Of a DNA stretch of 64,000 nucleotides, positions 1-7,969 are shown piece by piece (positions within the stretch are counted from its first letter, which is position 1; every line of letters starts with the position of its first letter). This DNA is from RXIX01 sp003989075 (GTDB taxonomy: Bacteria > Pseudomonadota > Gammaproteobacteria > Competibacterales > Competibacteraceae). The stretch spans positions 1 through 64,000 of the forward strand of contig JAKOYN010000019.1 of assembly GCA_029780415.1 (NCBI GenBank). The letters run 5' to 3'. The position numbers and the translations under genes were made by a program. The notes under the pieces were generated by a model. That model was not told where the DNA came from, searched no databases, and saw only the letters and a program-made list of their open reading frames with translations.

Positions 1-609
1 CTGGCGCTATTCGGCGTTGGCCTGTCCGCCTTTGTCGGTCGCGCCTATATCAGCCGGGTTCTGGACGGTGTCGGGCCGGTCGAGCTGTTGCCGGGGCTGG
101 CGCTTGATCCATTCGTGCTCGGCTCGCTGCTGCTGCTGGCTGCGGTGCAATTCTTCCTCTACCACAGCCGGGCCGGGCTGGTGTTGCGTGCGGTCGGCGA
201 ATCGCCCACCACCGCCCATGCCCTCGGCTATCCAGTGCGACTGATTCGCTGGGCGGCGATTCTGTTTGGTGGCGCCTGTTCCGGGCTGGCCGGTACCTTT
301 CTGGCGGTCGATTACACGCCGATGTGGGTCGAGGGCCTGACCGCCGGGCGCGGCTGGATCGCCCTGGCGCTGGTGGTATTCGCGACCTGGAAACCATGGC
401 GGGTGCTGGCCGGCGCCTATCTGTTCGGGGGTGTGACCATTTTGCAGTTCCATGGTCAGGCGCTGGGGCTGGCGATTCCGCCGCAGTTCATGGGCATGCT
501 GCCGTATCTGGCAACCATCGTGGTGCTGGCGCTGATCTCGCGGCGCGGTACCACCCTGCGCGCCAATGCCCCGGCCTCGCTCGGTCAAACCTGGCATCCG
601 GGCTTCTAA
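1..609 (+). CDS. BMP-type nucleoside ABC transporter permease (5' truncated)
   Basis: Reading frame 1 is open from the left edge to the TAA at 607-609, giving about 202 C-terminal residues; the start lies outside the window. The visible part has several hydrophobic membrane segments and the conserved cytoplasmic coupling stretch (AVGESPTTAHALGYPV) typical of the second permease of BMP-family ABC importers, which take up purine nucleosides or related solutes. The exported BMP-type binding protein follows 47 bp downstream on the same strand, so they form one transporter operon; its ATPase and the other permease probably lie to the left. The substrate is inferred from the family only. Confidence 0.85.
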   Translation: MALFGVGLSAFVGRAYISRVLDGVGPVELLPGLALDPFVLGSLLLLAAVQFFLYHSRAGLVLRAVGESPTTAHALGYPVRLIRWAAILFGGACSGLAGTFLAVDYTPMWVEGLTAGRGWIALALVVFATWKPWRVLAGAYLFGGVTILQFHGQALGLAIPPQFMGMLPYLATIVVLALISRRGTTLRANAPASLGQTWHPGF

Positions 610-656
610 AGGTCCGCTCCATTTTCTCCATCGCCACGCTCCAAGGAGCTCGCTGC

Positions 657-1754
657 ATGAACTCATCCCGCCGCGTCCTGCTCAAGGCTGCTCTCGCCGC
701 CGGACTGCTCACCCTGCTGCCCAAGCTGGGTATCGCCAGCGAAAAACCGGCCCTGCCGCTGAAAATCGGCTTTGTCTACGTCAGCCCGATCGGCGATGCC
801 GGCTGGACCTACCAGCACGATCTCGGTCGCCGCGCGGTCGAAGCCGCCTTTGGCGACCGGGTGCAGACCAAGTATGTCGAGAGCGTGCCCGATGGCGCCG
901 ACGCCGAACGGGTGATCCGCGACTTCGCATCCAGTGGCCATCAACTGGTGTTCACCACCTCGTTTGGCTACATGAACCCGACGCTGAAGGTCGCCAAGCA
1001 GTTCCCGAAGACCCTTTTCGAGCACGCCACCGGCTACAAGCAGGCCGTCAACGTTGGCATCTATGCCGCGCGCTATTACGAGGCGCGCTATCTGGCCGGC
1101 ATTGTCGCTGCCAAAATGAGCAAGACCGGCGTGGCCGGCTATGTGGCCGCCTTTCCGATCCCCGAGGTGATCATGGGCATCAATGCCTTTGCCCAAGGCA
1201 TGCGCAGCGTCAACCCCGAAGCACAGGTCAAGGTGATCTGGGTCAATGCCTGGTTTGATCCAGGTAAGGAGCGCGAAGCGGCCCTGACCCTGGCCAGCCA
1301 GAGCGCCGATGTGCTCACCCATCACACCGACTCCACCGCCGTGGTGCAGGCCGCCGAGGACAAGGGGCTGTGGTCGATCGGCTACCATTCCGACATGCGC
1401 AAGTACGGCCCCAAGACCGAACTCACCGCCGCGACCCATCATTGGGAAGGCTTCTATCGGCAGGCGGTGCAGGCGGTGCTTGACGGCACCTGGACCTCGA
1501 CCAATGTCTGGGGCGGACTCAAGGAAGGCATGGTCGGTTTGGCGCCCTTCAACCCGGCAGTACCGGCTGAGGTGGCGGCGCTGGTGGAAACGCGCAAGCA
1601 GGCCATCATCGCCGGCCAACTGCATCCCTTCCAGGGTCCGCTGCGCCAGCAGGACGGTCAGCAGGTCGTTGCCACCGGCGCCACCCTCAGCGATGCCGAT
1701 CTGCTGAAAATAAACTACTACGTCGAAGGCGTGGTGGGGCAGTTGCCGAAATAG
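657..1754 (+). CDS. BMP-family ABC transporter substrate-binding protein
   Basis: This encodes a 365-aa periplasmic solute receptor for the adjoining permease. The ATG at 657 is preceded by AAGGAG at 643-648. The N-terminus has a twin-arginine-like basic start (SSRRVLLKAAL) and a hydrophobic segment ending near IASEKPA, so it is exported. The mature part begins LKIGFVYVSPIGDAGWTYQHD, a characteristic opening of the BMP/PnrA-like fold. Members bind purine nucleosides, and some bind other small heterocycles. No lipobox cysteine is visible, so it is probably a free periplasmic protein. The gene ends 18 bp before the end of the convergent glycerate kinase gene. Confidence 0.9.
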   Translation: MNSSRRVLLKAALAAGLLTLLPKLGIASEKPALPLKIGFVYVSPIGDAGWTYQHDLGRRAVEAAFGDRVQTKYVESVPDGADAERVIRDFASSGHQLVFTTSFGYMNPTLKVAKQFPKTLFEHATGYKQAVNVGIYAARYYEARYLAGIVAAKMSKTGVAGYVAAFPIPEVIMGINAFAQGMRSVNPEAQVKVIWVNAWFDPGKEREAALTLASQSADVLTHHTDSTAVVQAAEDKGLWSIGYHSDMRKYGPKTELTAATHHWEGFYRQAVQAVLDGTWTSTNVWGGLKEGMVGLAPFNPAVPAEVAALVETRKQAIIAGQLHPFQGPLRQQDGQQVVATGATLSDADLLKINYYVEGVVGQLPK

Positions 1755-1772
1755 CCACCACAGCCGCGCTGC

Positions 1773-2936
1773 TCATGCGCTTTTAGCGGGGCGGCAACAC
1801 CTGCGCCGACCGGCCAGGAAGGCGCGCAATGCCTGCTCGGCGGCAGCGGCAAGTGCTTCATCCGCGATCGCCAGCGCCTGTTCCAGGGGCATCGGCTCCC
1901 GGCAGGCGCTGAACAGGGCGTCAATGCCCAGATCATGCAGCGTCTCTACACCCGGCCCCAGACTGCCAGCGATGGCCAGACAGGGCACACCGCAGGCCCG
2001 GGCACGGTGCGCCACGCCAGCCGGCGCCTTGCCAAACGCGGTCTGCTCATCCATGCGGCCCTCGGCAGTCAGGACCAGATCGGCATCGCGCAGGTGCCGA
2101 TCCAGATCGACCAGATCCAGCACCACATCGACGCCGCGACGCAACTCGGCGTGCAGAAAGGCTTTCAGTCCCGCGCCCAGCCCGCCAGCCGCGCCGGCAC
2201 CGGGCAGCTCGCGCACCGGGCACCCAAGATCGCGCTCGATGCACATCGCCAAGTGCGCCAGACCGGCTTCCAGTTCCACCACCTGCGCCGGCGTGGCGCC
2301 TTTTTGCGGAGCGTAGACCTGCGCCGCGCCGTGCCGGCCCAGCAGCGGATTATCCACATCGCAGATGGCTTGCACCCGCGTTCTGGCCAGACGTGGATCC
2401 AGCCCGCTCAGCTCGATGCGGGCGATGCGCGCCAGCATCGCACCAACCGGCTCGACCGGGACGCCATTCCGGTCGGGAAAGCGTGCCCCCAGTGCGCTTG
2501 CCAGACCGATGCCGCCATCGTGGGTGGCGCTGCCGCCAATGCCGATCACCAGATGTTCGATGCCCAGGTCCAGCGCCGCCGCGATCAGCTCGCCGCTGCC
2601 GCGCGTGGTGGTGCGGGTCGGATCGCGCTCGGCGGGTGACAGCAGGGCCAGACCGCTGGCCGTCGCCATTTCAATGACCGCCAGCCGCTGCGCCGGTACA
2701 TGGCAGAAGCTTGCCGTCACCGGTGCGCCGCGCGGCCCGGTGACAACCACGCTGTGCGCCTCGCCGTGCAGGGCGGTCAGCAGCACTTGGGCAAGGCCGT
2801 CGCCACCATCGGCAACCGGAACCTGCACGATCTCAGCCTCTGGACAGGCCCGGGCCACGCCGCGCGCCAGCGCTGCTGCTGCCGCGCTGGCACTGAGGCA
2901 GTCCTTAAGGGCATTGGGTGCAATGACGATTTTCAC
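1773..2936 (-). CDS. Glycerate kinase (GarK/GlxK family)
   Basis: This is a 387-aa cytoplasmic kinase that phosphorylates D-glycerate, feeding glyoxylate or tartronate metabolism into glycolysis. The N-terminus MKIVIAPNALKDCLSA and the following VADGGDGLAQVL are signature stretches of the glycerate kinase type I family, and the glycine-rich GIGGSATHDGGIG segment is also present. The length is normal. Translation probably starts at GTG 2936, overlapping the cusA stop by 3 bp (GTGA arrangement), so it is translationally coupled to the metal-efflux genes. That association is odd, since the functions look unrelated. Whether the product is 2- or 3-phosphoglycerate cannot be read from sequence. Confidence 0.92.
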   Translation of the reverse strand: MKIVIAPNALKDCLSASAAAAALARGVARACPEAEIVQVPVADGGDGLAQVLLTALHGEAHSVVVTGPRGAPVTASFCHVPAQRLAVIEMATASGLALLSPAERDPTRTTTRGSGELIAAALDLGIEHLVIGIGGSATHDGGIGLASALGARFPDRNGVPVEPVGAMLARIARIELSGLDPRLARTRVQAICDVDNPLLGRHGAAQVYAPQKGATPAQVVELEAGLAHLAMCIERDLGCPVRELPGAGAAGGLGAGLKAFLHAELRRGVDVVLDLVDLDRHLRDADLVLTAEGRMDEQTAFGKAPAGVAHRARACGVPCLAIAGSLGPGVETLHDLGIDALFSACREPMPLEQALAIADEALAAAAEQALRAFLAGRRRCCRPAKSA

Positions 2937-5900
2937 GGTGCGCGCTGCTCCAGATCAGCCGGAGGCATCAGCGATCCCGCACCAGTCCGATCCCGCCGTT
3001 GCTGTTCGCGCCGGATCAGCAGCCGCTGCCAGAGCAGAAACGCCGCCGGAATCACGATCAGGGTCAGCACGGTAGCGCTGACGATGCCGCCGACCATCGG
3101 CGCGGCAATCCGCCGCATCACCTCCGAACCGGTGCCGCTGCCGTACATGATCGGCAACAGACCGACGATGATGGTGGCGACGGTCATCATCTTCGGCCGC
3201 AGCCGCAGCAGTGCGCCTTCGATCAGGGCCTCGCGCAGTTCCACCACGGTCACCGTCCGGCCTTGCGCCTGCGCAATGTCGCGTCGGCGGCGCAGCGCCT
3301 GATCGAGATAGACCAGCATCACCACCCCGGTTTCCGCCGCCACGCCGGCCAGGGCGATGAAGCCGACGCCCACCGCCACCGACAGGTTGTAGTCCAGCAG
3401 GTACAACAGCCATACCCCGCCCAGCAGGGCAAAGGGCAGGGTAGCCATGATCAACACCGCCTCGCCGAGCCGGCCAAAGCTCAGATACAGCAGCAGGAAA
3501 ATGATCACCAGGGTAATCGGTGCAACGATCTGCAGCCGGGCCAGCGCCCGCTCCAGATACTCGTACTGCCCCGACCAGCGCAGCGAGTAGCCGGCAGGCA
3601 GCGCCACCTGTTCGGCCACTGCGCGCTGGGCCTCGGCAATGAAGGAACCGATATCGCGGCCCTGAATATCGACAAAGGTAATGCCGATCAATCGGGCATT
3701 CTCGCTCTGCAGCATCGCTGGACCGTCGGCAATGTTCACCGTCGCTACCTGGCTCAGGGGTACGGCGGCGCCGGTCGGCGTGATGATGGGCAGAGCGCGC
3801 AACTGCTCCAGCGAATCGCGGATTGCCTGCGGATAGCGCATATTGACCGGGTAGCGCTCCAGACCCTCAATGGTTTCGGTGACGTTCAGCCCGCCAACCG
3901 CAGTCTCGATCACCGTCTGCACGTCGGCAATATTCAGCCCAAGCCGCGCCGCCGCCAGCCGGTCGATGGCCACATCGACATAACGGCCACCCGCTACGCG
4001 CTCGGAATACACCGAGGCCGCGCCAGGAATGCTGCGGATCACCTGTTCGAGGCGCTCACCGATCTGCTGGATGAGCACCGGATCACTGCCGGCCACCTTA
4101 ATACCCAGCGGGGTCTTGATCCCGGTGGCGAGCATATTGATGCGGTTCTTAATCGGCATCACCCAGGCATTGCTCAGGCCCGGCAGGCGCACGATTCGAT
4201 CCAGCTCGGCGATCAGGTCGGCGGTGCTCAGCCCAGGCCGCCATTCAGCGCGTGGCTTCAATTGAATAGCGGTCTCGATCATGCTCAGCGGCGCCGGATC
4301 GGTAGCGGTCTCGGCGCGGCCCACCTTGCCAAACACCCGCTTCACCTCGGGCACGGCGCGGATCAGCTTGTCGGTCTGCTGCAGAATCGCCACCGCCTTG
4401 CCGATCGACACCGCCGGAAAGGTCGTCGGCATATACAGCAGATCGCCCTCGTCGAGATCCGGCATGAACTCCACGCCCAGCCGCTGCAGCGGCCACAGCG
4501 CGGTCAGCGTCAGCAGCCCGGCCACGATCACCACCGGCCAGGGATGGCGCAACACCAGCTCGACGAAGGGCCGATAAGCAGCCATCAGCAGGCGATTCAG
4601 TGGATTGCGCTGCTCGGGCAGGATGCGCCCGCGCACCAGCCAGCCCATCAGCACCGGCACCAGAGTAATAGCCAGTCCGGCGGACACCGCCATGGCATAG
4701 GTCTTGGTGTAGGCCAGCGGTGCGAACAGCCGGCCTTCCTGCGCTTCCAGGGCAAACACCGGCAGGAAGCTGAAGGTAATGATCAGCAGGGAGAAAAACA
4801 GCGGCGGGCCGACTTCGCCAGCAGCCTGCTCGACGATGCGCCAGCGTTCGGCGCCCGTTGCCGGGCGGGCGTGTTCCAGATGCTTATGCAGGTTCTCAAC
4901 CATGACGATGGCGGCATCAACCATGGTACCGATGGCGATGGCAATGCCGCCCAGCGACAGAATATTCGCGTTGATGCCCTGCCAGCGCATGATGGCGAAG
5001 GCCGCGAGGATGCCGACCGGCAGGCTGATCAGGATCACCAGCGAGGAGCGCAGATGAAACAGGAATAGTGCGCAGACGATCACCACCACCACGAATTCCT
5101 CGACCAGCTTTTCGCCCAGGTTGTGCACCGCGCGCAGGATCAATTCGGAACGGTCGTAGGTCGGGACAATCTCCACGCCGGGCGGCAGACTGCCGCGCAA
5201 CGCGTCCAGCCTGGCCTTGACCGCATCGATGGTGCGCAGGGCATTCTCGCCGGAGCGCATGACAATGATGCCGCCGACCACCTCGCCGGCACCGTCCAGC
5301 TCCGCCGCGCCAAGGCGCATTTCCGGTCCCAGACGGATCTCGGCCACATCGGTGAGCAGGATCGGCGTGCCGGCCGGACTGACGCCAAGCGGCACCTGCT
5401 GCAAGTCAGCGAGACCTTGCAGATAACCGCGTGAACGCACCATGTACTCGGCCTCGGCCAGCTCGATCACCGAGCCGCCGACTTCGCGGTTGGCGTTCTC
5501 GATCGCCATGCGCACCATGCTCAGCGACAGGCCATAGGCGCGCAGCCGGTTAGGATCGAGCACCACCTGATACTGCTTGACCATGCCGCCGACCGTGGCC
5601 ACCTCGGAGACGCCATCCACCGCTTGCAGCTCGTACTTCAGGAACCAGTCCTGCAGTGTGCGCAGTTGGGCCAGATCGTGCTGACCGCTGCGATCAACCA
5701 GGGCATATTCATACACCCAGCCAACGCCGGTAGCATCCGGCCCCAGCGCGGGCCGGGCTTGCGGCGGCAGGCGCGGCGCTACCTGACTGAGATATTCCAG
5801 CACCCGCGAGCGCGCCCAATACAGATCGGTGCCGTCGGCGAAGATGACGTAGACGAAGGAATCACCAAAGCCCGAATAGCCGCGCACCGAAACCGCGCCT

Positions 5901-6136
5901 GGCACCGCCAGCAGCGCGGTTGCCAATGGATAAGTGACCTGGCTTTCCACCACCTGCGGCGCCTGACCGGGATAGCGGGTCTTGACGATCACCTGCACAT
6001 CGGACAGGTCAGGCAGGGCATCAAGCGGAATGTGGCGGGCGGAGTACGCGCCCCAGCCAGTCAGCAACAGGGTCAGCAACGTCACCAACAGGCGGTTGTG
6101 AATCGACCAGCGGATGATGGCGTTAATCATGGCCAT
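2933..6136 (-). CDS. cusA: Cu(I)/Ag(I) efflux RND pump, inner-membrane subunit
   Basis: This 1067-aa proton-driven heavy-metal efflux pump is the inner-membrane part of a tripartite CusCBA-like exporter. It has the HME-RND architecture, with transmembrane motif IAIGTMVDAAIVMVEN as in monovalent-metal (Cu/Ag) members. The periplasmic methionine triad of E. coli CusA (M573, M623, M672) has counterparts at M569, M619 and M668, each offset by exactly four residues, which supports Cu(I)/Ag(I) specificity over Zn/Co/Cd. ATG 6136 overlaps the end of cusB by 14 bp; an in-frame ATG at 6130 is an alternative. The outer-membrane CusC partner and the CusF chaperone are not in the window. Confidence 0.95.
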   Translation of the reverse strand: MAMINAIIRWSIHNRLLVTLLTLLLTGWGAYSARHIPLDALPDLSDVQVIVKTRYPGQAPQVVESQVTYPLATALLAVPGAVSVRGYSGFGDSFVYVIFADGTDLYWARSRVLEYLSQVAPRLPPQARPALGPDATGVGWVYEYALVDRSGQHDLAQLRTLQDWFLKYELQAVDGVSEVATVGGMVKQYQVVLDPNRLRAYGLSLSMVRMAIENANREVGGSVIELAEAEYMVRSRGYLQGLADLQQVPLGVSPAGTPILLTDVAEIRLGPEMRLGAAELDGAGEVVGGIIVMRSGENALRTIDAVKARLDALRGSLPPGVEIVPTYDRSELILRAVHNLGEKLVEEFVVVVIVCALFLFHLRSSLVILISLPVGILAAFAIMRWQGINANILSLGGIAIAIGTMVDAAIVMVENLHKHLEHARPATGAERWRIVEQAAGEVGPPLFFSLLIITFSFLPVFALEAQEGRLFAPLAYTKTYAMAVSAGLAITLVPVLMGWLVRGRILPEQRNPLNRLLMAAYRPFVELVLRHPWPVVIVAGLLTLTALWPLQRLGVEFMPDLDEGDLLYMPTTFPAVSIGKAVAILQQTDKLIRAVPEVKRVFGKVGRAETATDPAPLSMIETAIQLKPRAEWRPGLSTADLIAELDRIVRLPGLSNAWVMPIKNRINMLATGIKTPLGIKVAGSDPVLIQQIGERLEQVIRSIPGAASVYSERVAGGRYVDVAIDRLAAARLGLNIADVQTVIETAVGGLNVTETIEGLERYPVNMRYPQAIRDSLEQLRALPIITPTGAAVPLSQVATVNIADGPAMLQSENARLIGITFVDIQGRDIGSFIAEAQRAVAEQVALPAGYSLRWSGQYEYLERALARLQIVAPITLVIIFLLLYLSFGRLGEAVLIMATLPFALLGGVWLLYLLDYNLSVAVGVGFIALAGVAAETGVVMLVYLDQALRRRRDIAQAQGRTVTVVELREALIEGALLRLRPKMMTVATIIVGLLPIMYGSGTGSEVMRRIAAPMVGGIVSATVLTLIVIPAAFLLWQRLLIRREQQRRDRTGAGSLMPPADLEQRAP

Positions 6137-7457
6137 GCTCCGCGTGACCCGCAGGTTTGACGGGATCGGCGTGACCGGTGTGACCGGCGTGACTGCTGGC
6201 CGACTCCACGGGCGCAGGCGACGCCGTCAGCCGCTGCAGGCTGGCGCGCACGCTGCTTTCCGAGTCGAGCAGAAACTGCGCTGAGGTCACCACCTGCTCT
6301 CCGGGTTCCAGACCGGCAACAATTTCCACCCGTTCGCCCGCTTCAATGCCGGCCCGCACCGGGCGCGCCACGAAGCGGCCCTCGCCCAGCGCCACGATTA
6401 CCCGCTGTTCATGGCCGGTGGTGATCAAGGCTTCGCGGGGAATATGCAGCACCTTGACGCGCGGTGCGGCATGGATCAGCACGGTGGCGAACATGTTGAA
6501 CTTGAGCCGTTCGCCGGGATTGGCAAAGCGCAACCGGGCGCGCAGGGCGCGGGTTCTGGCATCGACATCCGGATACAGATACTCAACTGTCCCGATCCAG
6601 GTTTCGCCGGGCGCGTGCGGCAGACGCACTTCGGCTTTCTGGCCGACCGCCAGCCAGCCTGCCTGCTGCTCGAACACCTCGGCCTTGATCCAGACCGTAC
6701 CCGGATCGGCCAGGGTCATCAGCTCCATTTCCGGAGTGACGTACATGCCCTCGCGGATATTGAGCACGGCGACGATACCGTCCTGACGGGCATACACCGC
6801 GGTCAGTGGGCGCACCTGCCGCTCCCGCTCCAGTTGCTGGATCTGGCTTTCCGCGACACCCAGCGCCAGCAGGCGATCCCGGGCGGCGACCCGCAACGAA
6901 GCCTGAATCCCTTCGAGCGCCTGCAGATATTCGCGCTGCGCATTGACCAGATCCGGCGCGTAGACCTCCAGCAGCAGATCACCGCGCTTAACCCGCTCAC
7001 CGAGGGTGCGCACCTTGAGATTTTCCACCCAGCCGTTGGCGCGCAGGTGGACATGGCTCAGAACACGCTCGTCATAGTCGATATAGCCAACGGTTTCGAT
7101 GCGCCGGCTGAGGTCGCCGCGCTCCACGGGCGCGGTGCGCACGCCAAGAGTGTTGACCATTTCCGGCGCGATGCGGATACCCGGCTCGGGCACAGCGCCG
7201 CCGGCAGCGTCGTGATGCTGATCCTCATCGGCGTACACTGGGATATAGTCCATGCCCATGTCATCCTGGGCCGGCGTATCGGAAAAAATGCTTGGATTCA
7301 TCGGATGCCGATACTTGATCGGCTTACGTTCCACAGTGGACGGCACGGCACCGGGCGGCTCGCCCAGCCCGGCCAGCAGCAGTTGCAGGCGGGGCGCCAG
7401 CAGCACGCCGGCGCTAAACAGCAGAATGGCGACAACGATCGCCAGGACGGATTTCAT
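6123..7457 (-). CDS. cusB: Efflux RND periplasmic adaptor subunit
   Basis: This is a 444-aa membrane-fusion protein linking CusA to an outer-membrane channel. An N-terminal hydrophobic anchor is followed by a heavy-metal-binding domain (YRHPMNPSIFSDTPAQDDMGMDYIP, residues about 48-72) found in CusB-type adaptors. The usual hairpin, lipoyl and beta-barrel regions follow. The C-terminus is His-rich and ends in HAEHGHD. ATG 7457 was chosen because GGGAG lies just upstream and the segment becomes a clean signal/anchor from there; the open frame extends upstream without family similarity. It overlaps cusA by 14 bp. Confidence 0.93.
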   Translation of the reverse strand: MKSVLAIVVAILLFSAGVLLAPRLQLLLAGLGEPPGAVPSTVERKPIKYRHPMNPSIFSDTPAQDDMGMDYIPVYADEDQHHDAAGGAVPEPGIRIAPEMVNTLGVRTAPVERGDLSRRIETVGYIDYDERVLSHVHLRANGWVENLKVRTLGERVKRGDLLLEVYAPDLVNAQREYLQALEGIQASLRVAARDRLLALGVAESQIQQLERERQVRPLTAVYARQDGIVAVLNIREGMYVTPEMELMTLADPGTVWIKAEVFEQQAGWLAVGQKAEVRLPHAPGETWIGTVEYLYPDVDARTRALRARLRFANPGERLKFNMFATVLIHAAPRVKVLHIPREALITTGHEQRVIVALGEGRFVARPVRAGIEAGERVEIVAGLEPGEQVVTSAQFLLDSESSVRASLQRLTASPAPVESASSHAGHTGHADPVKPAGHAEHGHD

Positions 7458-7539
7458 GGATGGGCACTCCCTCGGACAGGCATGAACAACAGGGCGGCGC
7501 AAGGCCGCACCTTCGACAGCGCGCGTCAGACAGGGAGCG

Positions 7540-7950
7540 CTATAAGCGCAGTACGGGAGAACGATGCAGCGGTGGCGACCGCGGCGGCAGATCCGGATCG
7601 CCCGGTCCGCGCGTGACCCTGACCAGCCAGTCGGGCGGCAGCGCCTCGGGCAAGGCCGGCGCGGGCATCCAGTGGTCAAGTCCCGGACTGGCCAGGCTGA
7701 CCGGTACGGCATCGGGACTGGGTAGACGGGCCATGCTCAGGCAGGCCCAGTCGGAACAGGGCGATGGTGCCGGATCGAGCGGCACCCGGTCCGGTCCGGT
7801 CGGGTCGTGACAGGCCACAACAGGCGTCGCAGGCATCATCCCCGTCCGCGCCATCGGGCAGCAGTCACCGCCGAGCAGCAGCGCCACCAGCAGCAGCAGC
7901 GCCAGCAGGCGCAGAGGATGGACCGGAGACTGCGTAGAGACCTGCATCAT
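7540..7950 (-). CDS. Small Cys/Met-rich secreted protein heading the cus operon
   Basis: This 136-aa protein has a long hydrophobic N-terminal signal (LRLLALLLLVALLLGG) followed by CCPM, a CHD motif and CSDWACLSM, then a Pro-rich, basic C-terminal tail. Small exported Cys/His/Met proteins are common as the first gene of copper or multi-metal efflux operons (CopL-like or DUF2946-like), and the position directly upstream of cusB fits. No enzyme motif is visible. A metal-sensing or metal-carrying role is inference. ATG 7950 has a second in-frame ATG at 7947; the ribosome-binding site is weak. Confidence 0.6.
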   Translation of the reverse strand: MMQVSTQSPVHPLRLLALLLLVALLLGGDCCPMARTGMMPATPVVACHDPTGPDRVPLDPAPSPCSDWACLSMARLPSPDAVPVSLASPGLDHWMPAPALPEALPPDWLVRVTRGPGDPDLPPRSPPLHRSPVLRL

Positions 7951-7969
7951 CGCCGCCCGGAATCACGCT

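Noticed and set aside
2999..5068. Long plus-strand open frame (689 codons) opposite cusA
   Set aside because: It is antisense to a well-supported gene, has Gln/His/Arg-rich composition with no fold or motif, and is explained by high GC and cusA codon bias.
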